64,000 bases of DNA from Crocinitomicaceae bacterium (GTDB lineage: Bacteria > Bacteroidota > Bacteroidia > Flavobacteriales_D > Crocinitomicaceae), in the NCBI GenBank assembly GCA_017983465.1, contig JAGOBK010000004.1:62001-126000 (forward strand). The letters run 5' to 3'. The notes under the pieces are model-generated. The model was given only the letters and a program-made list of their open reading frames with translations. It made no database searches and had not been told where the DNA came from. Numbering within the stretch: the first letter of the stretch is position 1; the number at the start of each line of letters is the position of its first letter. The position numbers were made by a program, and so were the translations under genes. Of the stretch, positions 1 to 10,400 are shown piece by piece.

Positions 1-177
1 CAAATTGCTTGGTGGATGACATCAGCTTTAGAGTCCTCCATTGGATTAAATGCCATTGCTCAATTTACCGCTACGTTTCCGGACCTTCTTCCTCAAGGAT
101 TAGGTACAGGCGGACTTTATACAAACAATTTCGAATCTTCCCTTGTTGTATCAAAAGGAAAACTAAGTATACTGTGA
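1..177 (+). CDS. menC: o-succinylbenzoate synthase-like (MenC), C-terminal end only
   Basis: Frame 1 is open from the window edge to a TGA at 175-177 and encodes 58 residues. The peptide contains WWMTSALESSIGLNAIAQ, which resembles the C-terminal barrel segment of enolase-superfamily o-succinylbenzoate synthases. These dehydrate SHCHC in menaquinone synthesis, and menaquinone is the usual Bacteroidota quinone. The start and the metal-binding region lie outside the window, so the name rests on one motif. Its stop shares a base with the msrB start (TGATG), so the two genes are probably translationally coupled. Confidence 0.65.
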   Translation, partial: QIAWWMTSALESSIGLNAIAQFTATFPDLLPQGLGTGGLYTNNFESSLVVSKGKLSIL

Positions 178-548
178 TGAAAGAAAGAAATGAGTGGAAT
201 GAGCTCACACCAGATGAGAAACGTGTGATCCTTAACAAAGGAACAGAATATCCAAATACAGGAGAATACAATTCCTTTTATGAAAAAGGAACATTTGTCT
301 GTCGTCAATGTGAAGCTCCCTTGTACCGCAGTGAAACGAAGTTTAATTCCGGCTGTGGCTGGCCAAGTTTCGATGATCAAATCGCTAAGAATGTGGAACA
401 TGTATTAGATGCAGATGGACGAAGAACAGAAATTGTTTGCGCCAATTGCAAAGGGCATTTAGGACATGTGTTTTTTGGTGAACGATTCACGGAGAAAGAT
501 ACACGTCATTGTGTTAATTCAATTTCCATGAAATTCATCAAAGATTAA
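177..548 (+). CDS. msrB: peptide-methionine (R)-S-oxide reductase
   Basis: This gene encodes a 123-residue MsrB that reduces methionine-R-sulfoxide in damaged proteins. Two CxxC pairs (C42/C45 and C88/C91) form the structural zinc site. The catalytic cysteine is C112 in RHCVNS, and C60 in SGCGWPSF sits where many MsrBs carry the recycling cysteine. The reading frame is open further upstream, but the ATG at 177 is chosen because it gives the normal family length and overlaps the stop of the upstream menC-like gene by one base. No signal peptide is seen, so the protein is probably cytoplasmic. It converges on the transglycosylase gene, with a 4-base overlap at the ends. Confidence 0.93.
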   Translation: MKERNEWNELTPDEKRVILNKGTEYPNTGEYNSFYEKGTFVCRQCEAPLYRSETKFNSGCGWPSFDDQIAKNVEHVLDADGRRTEIVCANCKGHLGHVFFGERFTEKDTRHCVNSISMKFIKD

Positions 549-1492
549 CGTGAAGGGCAGTTGGTGATTTCATCACATTGTTGGTACACCATTTCGTGCA
601 AAATTAATTGAGCAGCTAAGGCCAATTGTGTGTAATTCTGAGAATTATTCCCAAACCCGCCAGCGGTGTTTTGCCACATATCCAAGATTAATTGCTGTGA
701 TCCAACCGACGGTTGAATTTTATTCACTACTGCAGCAACATTCATGGATCCAGCATGATAAACATGTAGAACGAATAAGCGAAACCACAAATCACTTTCA
801 TTGTAACTTAATTGATGACGGTCTAGAATTCGTTTCGCTTCTGGAATACACACCTTGCTAATTAAGCGTGCTGAACCATAGGCACAGCGATCAAAATCTT
901 TTCGTTCATCAACGCTTCCATTTACGGTGAGTCCGGCTGCTCGTGCGACATCAGGCATTAATTGAAATGCACCATATGCACCAGAAATCGATTTTTTCAT
1001 TTGTCCGGGACACTCAATTAATAAAATGGCCTGAGCATACCATGGATCTACGCCAAAACGTTCGAAAGCAGCAACTCCTTTTGATAGTTGTGGGTATACT
1101 TCATTGAATTTGTAAAAATCATTTTTACCAGATGTCACATAAATACGTGCGCTAGGATCTAAACCATATTGAGCACGTAAAATAGCTCTCGTACTGTCTT
1201 TCTGAGCTTCAGTCTGACGGTTCCAGTCCTTCAAGGACATTTTCTTTAACACTTGACGTGTGCTAGCATCATTCACGAGGCAGGAGTCTGGAGCTAATAA
1301 CATGATCTGTTTCCAAAACTGTGGTTGAGCTAAGACATCCCAGCGATCCTCGAATAATGCTTCGGCATGCATGAGCGTACTCATGTTATTCGATTTTTTC
1401 ACCATGATTTTTTCATCATCCCAATTAGAAAGTGGTTGTCCGTAGGCGAGACTAAAATAAATGGTAAAGATGAAAAAGATTAGATGTTGCAT
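545..1492 (-). CDS. Secreted lytic transglycosylase-like (SLT domain) protein
   Basis: This 315-residue protein has an N-terminal signal peptide (hydrophobic residues 3-17, ending in AYG). A goose-lysozyme/SLT-type lytic transglycosylase domain follows from about residue 140. The probable catalytic glutamate is E160 in LLIECPG, and GAYGAFQLMP at 171-180 is the family's GxxGxxQ/M motif. It would cleave peptidoglycan glycan strands in the periplasm. The catalytic motif reads IEC rather than the usual IES. Residues 20-140 match nothing I recognise. A near-consensus promoter TAATTTTA lies at 1514-1521 on the minus strand. Confidence 0.8.
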   Translation of the reverse strand: MQHLIFFIFTIYFSLAYGQPLSNWDDEKIMVKKSNNMSTLMHAEALFEDRWDVLAQPQFWKQIMLLAPDSCLVNDASTRQVLKKMSLKDWNRQTEAQKDSTRAILRAQYGLDPSARIYVTSGKNDFYKFNEVYPQLSKGVAAFERFGVDPWYAQAILLIECPGQMKKSISGAYGAFQLMPDVARAAGLTVNGSVDERKDFDRCAYGSARLISKVCIPEAKRILDRHQLSYNESDLWFRLFVLHVYHAGSMNVAAVVNKIQPSVGSQQLILDMWQNTAGGFGNNSQNYTQLALAAQLILHEMVYQQCDEITNCPSR

Positions 1493-1589
1493 GTTTCGTT
1501 TGATTGAGTTCCCTAAAATTAGTAAGATAGTTCAATCTAGAGATTTTGTTACATCAAAGCTTTAAACACAATGGTGTTAAATAAGTGTG

Positions 1590-1597
1590 TAACTTTG
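1590..1597 (+). promoter_or_regulatory. Bacteroidota -7 promoter element (TAACTTTG) of yidD
   Basis: TAACTTTG matches the Bacteroidota TAnnTTTG consensus and ends four bases before the yidD ATG at 1602. This implies a leaderless or nearly leaderless transcript. Confidence 0.6.
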
Positions 1598-1601
1598 AAA
1601 A

Positions 1602-1886
1602 ATGAAATGGATATACAAGCTTTTAGGACTTCCTTTTATTTTATTGGTTCGCATATATCAATGGATTATTTCTCCCATTTTTCCACCTTCGTGTAGGTAT
1701 ACACCAACCTGTTCGAGTTACATGATTGAAGCTATTCAAGAATGGGGCCCAATTAAAGGACTGTGGCTCGGTTCAAAACGAATCGCGTCTTGTCACCCAC
1801 GTGGTGGATTCGGCTATGACCCTGTTCCGAAGAAACATGTTAATGAAGCGTCCAACCCCGCTGACGAAGTACATCAAAACGATTAG
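1602..1886 (+). CDS. yidD: Membrane protein insertion efficiency factor YidD
   Basis: This 94-residue protein of the YidD family is a small, amphipathic, membrane-associated factor that assists YidC/Sec insertion of inner-membrane proteins. The family signature is clear: a hydrophobic N-terminus, [13 protein letters not shown] at 28-40 with its paired cysteines, and [14 protein letters not shown] at 63-76. The C-terminal 18 residues are a variable polar tail. Its 3' end overlaps the convergent helicase gene by 47 bases, and that overlap encodes only the non-conserved tail. In many genomes yidD sits by rnpA/yidC; here it stands alone. Confidence 0.95.
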   Translation: MKWIYKLLGLPFILLVRIYQWIISPIFPPSCRYTPTCSSYMIEAIQEWGPIKGLWLGSKRIASCHPRGGFGYDPVPKKHVNEASNPADEVHQND

Positions 1887-4800
1887 AGAAGGAAAGGAAG
1901 TCTTCTTCCTCATTCAACAATTCTTCAAAACTTTTTTCTTGTGATATTTCTGAATTGAATAGTTCTTGCTGATTTTCTGCAAAAACAAACCAATCCATTA
2001 TACGTTGAACACCTTCATTCTTTGAAGAGGTGAAGTCTGAACTCGTAATACTTGCAACAAATTGAATGGTCATTCGAGCACGACTAAATAAAACATTCAG
2101 TCGTTTTGCACCATTCATTAAATTGAGCGGCCCGAAGCGAAGTTCAAATTTCCCTTCTGGATTTTTTCCGTAGCCAAAACTAATGAGTAAATGATCGCAT
2201 TCCTCTCCCTGAACTTGCTCCAAGGCCTTGAAAAAAATGCGGTCTTCATGAATCGCTTCATTTAAAGCAACTTGATGTCTTGCCGACAAACAAGAATGTA
2301 TGGCGCTTAACTGAGCTTCCGAGAAAGCCACAATTCCGTATTTTTCCTTAGCGGACAACGCTTTTTCTATCAATTTCGCTACAATTTTTGCTTCCGTTAA
2401 GTTGACACGGTTTTCATAAATTCCAGTGGAAACATAGGTGAATGTGACCGGATTTTTTGTTTGCGATCGATCGGCAAAAGTCCGTAATCTTCCTCCATAA
2501 AAATGGTCATTCGAAAAGGCGATTAACTGTGGATTCCGACTTCGGTAATGGCGAGTTAATAGGATGTTTTTAAAGTAAAAAGCTGATTGATGCAATACAT
2601 CCACCACCACATCGTCAGATTTCTTAAAGTAACTAGATGGACTCATTTGCTGATGGTCTCCGGCTACTACAACTCGTTTCGCTCGTTGTAATGCGCCCAA
2701 AGCATAACTCATCGGAATTTGACCCGCTTCATCAAAGATCAAAAGGTCAAATTGTCCTGTTTCCATGGGATAAATCGAAGCGAGAGAACTTGGATTAGAT
2801 AATTGAATCGGTTTCAGTACGTCTATCCATAAACGCGCCTCACTTTTACGTAATTCCCTAATCGATAAATGTTGGCGTGTTTTTGCAAATTCTTTGACTA
2901 AAATTGATTTGCCTTTCCGGAGAATTCCGCGCATTTCTTTTTCCTCTGTGGACAATTTCTTCAATGGTGCACTTAAAATGTGTTGAAATTGTGCAAATTT
3001 CTTCGCTTGATGATGAATCAAAAAACGAGAAAAATCATTTTCCTCATGTCGTCTGGCTTTCAACTGTTTTTCTACTTGTTCTTTAAAGGATTTCACCTCA
3101 AAATCTACCATATTGGGATGGACGGAGATAAACGTTTGCCACGTATGTTGATTTATATGCCCATTCAATGCAGCGAGATCCTGTTCGAACTTGAGTGCTT
3201 GAAAGGTCTTTTCAGATAGTTCTTGTAATAAAGCGATGTCTTGCTGAATACTGGAAATCGCATCCTTTGTGATGCTTAAAATTGTTCCAATTTCAGCATC
3301 AGTGACAATGGTAAATAGTTGTTGAAAGGATTGATTAAATGTACTGATGGTGAGATTTGCCGCTGCCAACGCGATTCTTTTCTCTGGTGCCAAAGCTTGA
3401 TACCAATTCCAATCATCCAAAGAATTATGTTGGAGCATTTGTTCTATAATCGGTAATTCTACATCTGAATTGACAATGCCTAAATCAGCAAACGTCAATG
3501 CGATTTTATTTTTTGCTTGAATGAGCGATAAATGGTTTTCTTTCGAAAGAATGCTTTTAATTGGATCTAGTCCTGGAGTGCGTGTCCATTTTTTCCATAA
3601 TTTTTTCCACCTCAATTCAGCGAAAAAACCATGTTCTTGAGCCGCTTTTTTGAGTACTTCTAATTCCGCGAAACTTGGCTCATTCATCCAATGATTCTGA
3701 TCCGCCTCACAATCTTCGATTTCCAAGCATACTTGTTTCCACTTTTTGAGTGACTTTTTGATGAGGTTCAGGTCCTTGCCTAAAAAACGGCCATATTTCT
3801 CATAAATATTCCCTTGAAATTGATGACAAAGTACAGCTTCTCTCACTGCCAACTGAATATCGCTAGCACGTTCAAAACGAAACAAATGTGAAAGTTCATC
3901 GTGCGTATTCAAGAGTTTTGTCAACTGCTGAACATTATTTGAGAAGTTCTTGGGTTCCTTCCAAGTAAGTCCTAAAAACGGAAGGCATGTCAGGGTGTTT
4001 TTTTGTAGCTGATGAAGAAGAGATTCATCTTTCTTCCAAGTTTTAAACGATGGAATTGGGCTAGAAATGTGTGATTTTTTCACACTTTTAGACACTTGTT
4101 TTTTTACATCCAAAATGGAAACTCCACATTCCGATTCAAACTGCTTAAATCCTTCAAAAATCTGCTTTAACCTCACTTCGGCATCAAGTGTTGGGAAGTT
4201 GATTCTTTGCGATATTTCTTGTTGTGATAAAAATTCCCAAGTAGCTTTTAAATCGGAGTAATAAGCGTTGGAATTGGAATGAAAGGCGACATGAGAACAA
4301 AGAAATCCGAGGTTTTTTTGTTCAAGTTTTTGTTGTAAAACATTCAGAGCCGCTTTCTTTTCTGATACGATCAGCACATTTTTATTTTGACTGATGCAAG
4401 AACCGATGAGATTGCTTATCACTTGAGATTTACCCGTTCCCGGTGGTCCCTGAACGGTTACCGATGAATGATTGATTGCTTCAAAAACAAGTTGTTGGTC
4501 AGGATCGTAAGGAAAAAGGTATGGTGCTTGAAAGCTCCAATTATCTTTTTCCTCAGGCAATTCCGAATGCCCCAGCAATTGTTGTAACGGTTCAGATATG
4601 TCCTCGCATAAAAGAAGTTCATCCACTTCTTTTAGTAATTCGTAACGTTGCGGATGAAAATTCCCAAAAAAGGATATTTCATCTAAATAGAGATGACCAA
4701 TTGTGGCTAAAACAACTGAAAGCTGCTCTCGTTTTTCAAAGCAAGGAGGAGTCGTGTTAAATTCACTACGAAACCAACGGTCAAAGTATGGATTCAGGTA

Positions 4801-5130
4801 ATATTCTGCCTCAAATTCTACTTTGGGTAGTATGCTGGATTTTTTGAATTCCAATGGGACATCTGAAAGATATATGGGTGTTTCGAGTTGCTTTCCATGC
4901 TGTTCCCAACGCATGACACCTTTGCTTTGACAAAAAGCCTGGACACCAATTTCACGGTAAATGCGTTGTGCCTCGCGCAAAATCCGTTGCGCTTTCGCTT
5001 GATGAGGTTCTACCCATTCAGTTTCCTCAAGGACCTTCTCCATATGGAGGTGTACAAGAATGTCATCTGACTGAAAATGAGTCAATTCATCTTTAAATCC
5101 AAGAAGTTGTTCTTTCAAGCCAAGCTCCAT
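1840..5130 (-). CDS. Superfamily 1 DNA/RNA helicase (AAA_11/AAA_12 type)
   Basis: This 1096-residue cytoplasmic protein has a Walker A motif GPPGTGKS at 228-235 and a Walker B DEAG near residue 796 ([13 protein letters not shown]). The next motifs are GDHQQMSP, the motif IV-like [11 protein letters not shown], and a motif VI-like NVLFSRAR near residue 1000. A long predicted coiled or helical insert (about 310-720) separates the two ATPase halves, as in Dna2/Upf1-like SF1 proteins. The N-terminal [11 protein letters not shown] segment resembles the leader of large DUF4011-like helicases. Substrate and role are unknown: DNA repair, RNA metabolism and phage defence are all possible. The nearest promoter-like element is TAACTTTA at 5136-5143 (minus), five bases before the ATG. 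Confidence 0.88.
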   Translation of the reverse strand: MELGLKEQLLGFKDELTHFQSDDILVHLHMEKVLEETEWVEPHQAKAQRILREAQRIYREIGVQAFCQSKGVMRWEQHGKQLETPIYLSDVPLEFKKSSILPKVEFEAEYYLNPYFDRWFRSEFNTTPPCFEKREQLSVVLATIGHLYLDEISFFGNFHPQRYELLKEVDELLLCEDISEPLQQLLGHSELPEEKDNWSFQAPYLFPYDPDQQLVFEAINHSSVTVQGPPGTGKSQVISNLIGSCISQNKNVLIVSEKKAALNVLQQKLEQKNLGFLCSHVAFHSNSNAYYSDLKATWEFLSQQEISQRINFPTLDAEVRLKQIFEGFKQFESECGVSILDVKKQVSKSVKKSHISSPIPSFKTWKKDESLLHQLQKNTLTCLPFLGLTWKEPKNFSNNVQQLTKLLNTHDELSHLFRFERASDIQLAVREAVLCHQFQGNIYEKYGRFLGKDLNLIKKSLKKWKQVCLEIEDCEADQNHWMNEPSFAELEVLKKAAQEHGFFAELRWKKLWKKWTRTPGLDPIKSILSKENHLSLIQAKNKIALTFADLGIVNSDVELPIIEQMLQHNSLDDWNWYQALAPEKRIALAAANLTISTFNQSFQQLFTIVTDAEIGTILSITKDAISSIQQDIALLQELSEKTFQALKFEQDLAALNGHINQHTWQTFISVHPNMVDFEVKSFKEQVEKQLKARRHEENDFSRFLIHHQAKKFAQFQHILSAPLKKLSTEEKEMRGILRKGKSILVKEFAKTRQHLSIRELRKSEARLWIDVLKPIQLSNPSSLASIYPMETGQFDLLIFDEAGQIPMSYALGALQRAKRVVVAGDHQQMSPSSYFKKSDDVVVDVLHQSAFYFKNILLTRHYRSRNPQLIAFSNDHFYGGRLRTFADRSQTKNPVTFTYVSTGIYENRVNLTEAKIVAKLIEKALSAKEKYGIVAFSEAQLSAIHSCLSARHQVALNEAIHEDRIFFKALEQVQGEECDHLLISFGYGKNPEGKFELRFGPLNLMNGAKRLNVLFSRARMTIQFVASITSSDFTSSKNEGVQRIMDWFVFAENQQELFNSEISQEKSFEELLNEEEDFLSFSNRFDVLRQRGWTLH

Positions 5131-5195
5131 TGTGGTAAAGTTAAGTCCATTTTTACAATGATGGAAGAATTGACAGCAATGCTTTTAAAATTCGT

Positions 5196-5203
5196 TATAT
5201 TTG
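5196..5203 (+). promoter_or_regulatory. Bacteroidota promoter (TTGACA ... TATATTTG)
   Basis: TATATTTG at 5196-5203 lies 20 bases downstream of TTGACA at 5170-5175 and 19 bases before the start codon of the T9SS cargo gene. Both elements fit the Bacteroidota -33/-7 promoter pattern. Confidence 0.6.
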
Positions 5204-5222
5204 TTTAGACTAAACTTATTCC

Positions 5223-6317
5223 ATGCTAAAATCAATTTTGATCGTTTGCTTTTTCTCCTTTTTCGTGTTGGATGGTCAAGCACAAATTTCATTAGCCGTA
5301 TCTGATTTTGCGAATGCGGCAGATACTGTTCGACTGAGTCAAATGCAAACTTCAAATCTCGATTTTGCGACTACAGGTTCCAACTATACTTGGGATTTCA
5401 GTAGTTTAACTGCAAGTACACAGTCTTTAAAAGATTACACGCCAATCGGCTTTGGATCCTTTTTAATTCTTGCAACTTATGGTCCTTTCGCGGGATCCTA
5501 TTCAGCAACGTATTTCAACTTAACGACAGAGTTGCCCATCGATCAATTGTCTGCATTTCTACCTATTCAAATTAGTGATTTAAGTCAATATACAAAACGT
5601 TCAAATAGCGCGATTACTTCCATTGGTTATTCAATTAATGTACAGGGACAAGGCGTCCCGTTTAAATCAGATACGATTGAAACGCGTTACAGCCTCCCAC
5701 TAACGTTTGGTGATGTTCACGATTCACGCGGATACACCTTCGTTGATTTAAATCCAGCTGCCGACATCAAGTACATTCAACACCGACAAAGACATACGGA
5801 AGTAGACGGATGGGGAACGGTCACTACGCCCCTTGGAACTTTTCCTGCATTGCGTGTACGTCACGACATTAATGAGATTGATTCGATCTACCAAACCTTT
5901 TTTGGTTCGGGTAGTTGGATTGGTACACCAGCCATTAATCGAACGGAATACGAATGGTGGACGAATGGTAAAAAGGAATATTTATTGAAAGTTGTTGCCA
6001 CAAATGTCAATGGTAATCAAAACATTAGTTCCATTGAATTTCAAGAAGAATACCTTGGACTTGACGCGGGAATAAATGAAATCACCTTAACCGCATTGGT
6101 ATATCCGAATCCAGCCGAGGACTTATGTTTTTTTGAAACACAAGTAGCAGTTGACGATGTAGCTTTTTATAATCAAATGGGTGAATTAGCCTTAAGCACA
6201 TCGTTTAATGGTGTCCAAAGTGCTTATATAGATATTTCAAACCTGAAACCAGGAGTTTATTTCTGTCACTTGCACAGCAATAAAGGGACAATCGTTCAGA
6301 AACTGACGAAACTTTAA
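5223..6317 (+). CDS. Secreted protein with T9SS type A sorting domain
   Basis: This 364-residue protein begins with a signal peptide (hydrophobic core, cleavage near GQAQ at about residue 21). It ends with a type A T9SS sorting domain of about 75 residues: VYPNPAEDLCFF, then NLKPGVYFCHL, then a final IVQKLTKL. It should cross the outer membrane through the Gld/Spr secretion system encoded at 18.4-25.5 kb. The central 260 residues are beta-rich and include YTWDFSSL near the N-terminus. I recognise no enzyme motif there. It is followed directly by the rnpB promoter, so the two are separate units. Confidence 0.85.
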   Translation: MLKSILIVCFFSFFVLDGQAQISLAVSDFANAADTVRLSQMQTSNLDFATTGSNYTWDFSSLTASTQSLKDYTPIGFGSFLILATYGPFAGSYSATYFNLTTELPIDQLSAFLPIQISDLSQYTKRSNSAITSIGYSINVQGQGVPFKSDTIETRYSLPLTFGDVHDSRGYTFVDLNPAADIKYIQHRQRHTEVDGWGTVTTPLGTFPALRVRHDINEIDSIYQTFFGSGSWIGTPAINRTEYEWWTNGKKEYLLKVVATNVNGNQNISSIEFQEEYLGLDAGINEITLTALVYPNPAEDLCFFETQVAVDDVAFYNQMGELALSTSFNGVQSAYIDISNLKPGVYFCHLHSNKGTIVQKLTKL

Positions 6318-6325
6318 TACCTTTG
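6318..6325 (+). promoter_or_regulatory. Promoter -7 element (TACCTTTG) of rnpB
   Basis: TACCTTTG begins immediately after the stop codon of the preceding gene and ends three bases before the P1 helix of RNase P RNA at 6329. Mature rnpB 5' ends normally equal the transcription start, so this pair calibrates the start-site spacing for the window at roughly four bases past the element. Confidence 0.75.
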
Positions 6326-6328
6326 AAC

Positions 6329-6712
6329 AGGCAAATCAGGCTATCGCTTTTTTAAAGAGGAAAGTCCGGGCAGTATAGAGCGTCGTACTTCCTAACGGGA
6401 AGGTCTCGAAAAAGGAATTTTTCGGGAACAGAAAGTGCCGCAGAAAGGAAAACTACCTGAGCGCTTGCGCAAGGGAAAAGGTGAAAAGGTGAGGTAAGAG
6501 CTCACCGCTTTGACAGCGATGTGAAAGGCAAGGTAAACCTTACGAACTGAAAGACCAAATAAACCGAGGATTGCAGCAATGCATAAAGGGCTGCTCGTCC
6601 GATCTCGGAGGGTAGGTTGATGGATTCCAAGCGTGAGTTTGGAACAAGATAAATGATAGATAACTGCGTTGTTTTTCAACAAAGGAGACAGAACCCGGCT
6701 TATGATTTGCCT
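6329..6712 (+). ncRNA. rnpB: RNase P RNA, bacterial class A
   Basis: This is the catalytic RNA of ribonuclease P, which cleaves tRNA 5' leaders. The 5' AGGCAAATC (6329-6337) pairs with GATTTGCCT (6704-6712) to close helix P1. Conserved region I is present as GAGGAAAGTCCGGGC from about 6357. Conserved region V appears as AGACAGAACCCGGCTTA near 6686-6702. The internal CR-IV-like segment AAGGGCTGCTCG is at about 6586. The length of about 384 nt is normal for class A. A run of seven T residues directly after P1 probably acts as the terminator. Confidence 0.96.
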
Positions 6713-6726
6713 TTTTTTCTTATCAC

Positions 6727-7401
6727 ATGAGACAGTACATTGAAGATGTTGCGCAGCGTCTAGAAAAAGTGCGTGATCATTCCTTAGTTCAAGGAATGGA
6801 AAATTACATGAAAAATAATTTCACCTTCCTCGGTGTAAGAAGTACCCCTCGAAGAAATGAAATGAAGGAATGGAAAAATTCCTTGCCTGCAGAACTGAGC
6901 AGGAGCGAAGCGTGGGAGATCGTTTTGGAATTATGGCAAAAAGAAGAACGCGAATACCACCATTTCGCTCTTGATTGGATGATGACTTGGTCCATAAAAA
7001 GCTATGAAAAAGAAGATATCCATGGAATTTACTTTATTCTAAGTAACCAAAGTTGGTGGGATACAATAGATGGAATCGCGGTGCACATCGTCGGTAAATA
7101 CGCGAAGAAATTCCCTGAGGAAATGCCTCGGATTATTTCAGAATGGATGAGTCATCGATCATTTTGGCTGAATCGAACCTGCTTATTATACCAATTAAAA
7201 TACAAGGAACAAACGAACCTAGGGCTGCAACAATCCTATATTCATGCACTAAAATGGAATAAGGAATTTTTTATTCAAAAGGCCATTGGATGGAGTTTGC
7301 GAGAAATTTCTAAATGGAATCCTACTTGGGTGAAAGAAGTCGTTTTACAAGAGGAACTCAAAGGACTCGCGTACCGCGAGGCCATGAAATATGTCCCCTG
7401 A
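6727..7401 (+). CDS. DNA alkylation repeat protein, AlkD-like glycosylase
   Basis: This 224-residue all-helical HEAT-like protein belongs to the AlkD family of DNA glycosylases, which excise cationic N3/N7-alkylated purines in base-excision repair. The key residues are visible: SWWDTID at 109-115 corresponds to the Trp/Asp pair that cradles the lesion. W189 in FIQKAIGWSLREISK matches the third conserved tryptophan. Length fits the family (about 220-240). It lies 14 bases after rnpB and may depend on read-through or on its own weak promoter. The cellular site is cytoplasmic. Confidence 0.88.
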   Translation: MRQYIEDVAQRLEKVRDHSLVQGMENYMKNNFTFLGVRSTPRRNEMKEWKNSLPAELSRSEAWEIVLELWQKEEREYHHFALDWMMTWSIKSYEKEDIHGIYFILSNQSWWDTIDGIAVHIVGKYAKKFPEEMPRIISEWMSHRSFWLNRTCLLYQLKYKEQTNLGLQQSYIHALKWNKEFFIQKAIGWSLREISKWNPTWVKEVVLQEELKGLAYREAMKYVP

Positions 7402-7432
7402 ATTCTCAACACTTTTTTGTAATTTCACACAC

Positions 7433-10400
7433 ATGAAGAAAAAACTAATCATCAGTTGCTTGCTGATCTTCCAATTTAGCTCGTTTTTCGCACAATTTGG
7501 ACCAGAAAACGGGGTGAAAAAATCGGAACCCAAAGCCATTCTAATTCAAAATGCCCGTATTTACGTCTCTCCAAATCAAGTGCTGGAAAAAGCCGATCTT
7601 TTAATCGTTGATGGAAAAATAAAAGAGGTCGGTAACAATATTAAAAACAAGGAGGCTCTTGTATTTGATTATTCGGGAAAGACAATTGTTCCATCTTTTG
7701 TCGAGTTATACTCCAATGTGGGTTTGCCAAAATTAAATTTTAATGAAGGTGGATTTCGACCGCAATTAGCGAGCGACAAACAGGGTGCCTATTATTGGAA
7801 CGAAACAATTCATCCTGAATTAAAAGCAGCCGCATCTTACTCAATCGATCAAAAATCGAATGAGTTGCTCATCCAAGAAGGATTTGGTTTTGCTGTGAGT
7901 CATTTTATGGATGGAATGGTTCGTGGAACCGGAGCATTAGTTTCTTTGGGAAATAACCAGCCAAATAGTCAAATGTTGAAAGGTGAATCGGCGCAATTCA
8001 TGTCCTTTTCGAAAGGTTCTTCTTCGGAAGGATATCCATCCTCTCAAATGGGTTCAATCGCTTTGTTAAGACAAGCACTTTATGACTTGAAATATTACAC
8101 AACCGCGCCACAATCAGAATTTTCTATCTCATTGGATGCGTGGTCAAAACAAAGTAAATTGCCGAGTTTCTTCAAAACGGAGGATAAATGGGAACTTGTA
8201 CGTGCTGCTAAAATTGCTAAGGAGTTTGATTTAAAACTTTGTTATGTCGGAAGTGGGAATGAATATGCTGCACTCGATGAATTAAAGAAATTGAATAGCA
8301 CCATAGTGATTCCCATAAATTTCCCTGAACCATTTGAGGTTCGAGATATGTACATCGCCCGACAAATTCCGTTAAGCGATTTGAAACATTGGGAATTAGC
8401 CCCTTCCAATCCAGTATTATTGCACCAAAACAACATTCCCTTTTGCATCACGAGCTACGGTATCAAAAGCAGCGAACAGTTTTGGAAAAATTTGAGGTTA
8501 TCTATTTCGAAAGGATTGCCAGTTCATATCGCTTTGTCGGCATTAACCATTAATCCAGCAAATGAATTAGGAGTGAGCGATCAACTTGGAACGTTGGATC
8601 AAGGCAAATGGGCGAATTTCACCGTATTCAGTTCAGACCCGTTTACCACTGAAGCACAGTTGGTGGATTCTTGGATTCAGGGTGATTTAATTCGAGGAAA
8701 GGAATTGCCTAGTTCAAGTATTGCTGGAAAGTACACGCTACTGATTGATGGAGAAAAATATGACCTGGAAATTGAAGGGTCAAATGAGCGTCCAACAGGG
8801 AAAGTATCATTGGCGGGAAAAACCAACGCTTCTTTACAGGATACCACTACGAAAAAAGTAAGTGTCCAATTTGTAGAAAACGATATCACATTACAGTTCT
8901 CTTCTTTTCAAAAAAACAAACCTGGTATCGTTCAATTACATGGAAAAGTCAGTCGTAACACAGCTGTTTTTGAAGGAGATGGTACAAATTCTGAAGGAAC
9001 GTGGATTTCCTGGTCTGGAATTAGAGCGGATAAGCCCGCAGAAACGGTAAAAGCAACTGAAATCAAAGCGGATACAGCGTTTGTTGGGAAACCATGGTTG
9101 CCGAATATGGCTTTCGGACTAGATAGCAAAGCGACGAATCAAACCATTGTCATCAAGAATGCGACTGTATGGACCAACGAATCTGAAGGAGTCCTGAAAA
9201 ATGCATCGGTATTGATCCAAAATGGGAAAATTACGAAAGTGTCCAAAAATAATGGAATTCAAGTTCCGAATTCAGCCATAGTTATCGACGGAAAAGGAAT
9301 GCATTTAACCGCAGGAATCATTGATGAACACTCGCACATTGCCATTTCAAAAGGTGTCAATGAAGGTAGTCAATCTGTGACTTCTGAGGTGAGTATTGCA
9401 GACGTCGTGAATCCAGATGACATCAACATTTACCGTCAATTAGCTGGTGGAGTAACGGCCGCTCAATTGTTACACGGTTCGGCAAATCCAATCGGTGGCT
9501 GTTCCGCTTTAATCAAATTGAAATGGGGTTCCTCACCAGAAGAAATGTTGATTCCTAATGCACCGAAATTTATTAAATGTGCACTTGGTGAAAATGTGAA
9601 ACAATCCAATTGGGGTGATTACAGTACTTCGCGTTTCCCTCAAACACGAATGGGTGTTGAACAAGTTTTTTACGATGCATTTTACCGTGCTAGGGAATAC
9701 AAAGCTGCTTGGGAAGCATATAATGCGAAACAAACATTGAATCCACCTAGAAGGGATTTGGAATTGGATGTTCTTGTAGAGATTATGGATAGCAAACGTT
9801 TTGTTACATGTCACTCCTACGTGCAATCTGAAATTAATATGTTGATGCATATGGCAGATTCCATGGGATTCCACATCAATACCTTTACACATATCCTGGA
9901 AGGATACAAAGTTGCTGATAAGATGAAAAATCACGGCGTCGGTGGATCAACGTTCTCTGACTGGTGGGCCTACAAATATGAAGTAAATGAAGCCATTCCT
10001 TACAACGCGAAATTAATGGCGGACCAAGGGGTGATTGTAAGTATCAATTCAGATGATGCAGAAATGGGCCGACGCTTGAATCAAGAGGCTGCAAAAAGTA
10101 TTAAATATGGTGGAATGTCTGAAGAAGATGCGTTGAAAATGGTAACCTTGAATCCAGCGAAACTGCTGCACTTGGATGACCGAATGGGAAGCGTCAAAGA
10201 AGGGAAGGACGCAGATGTTGTTTTATGGTCTGATAATCCACTAAGTATTCAAGCAAAAGTACAATTTACCATTGTCGATGGTGCTATTTTGTATAATGCG
10301 TCCAAAAACGAAGCATTAAATGCCAGAAACGAAGCGGAACGAGCAAGAATTATCGCGAAAATGCTTTTATCCAATGAAAATGGGGAGAAGTCGACTCCTT

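Noticed and set aside
6392-6682. Minus-strand open frame of 96 codons
   Set aside because: It lies entirely opposite RNase P RNA and its codon content reflects RNA structure.
9533-9934. Minus-strand open frame of 133 codons
   Set aside because: It is antisense to the intact catalytic module of the double amidohydrolase.
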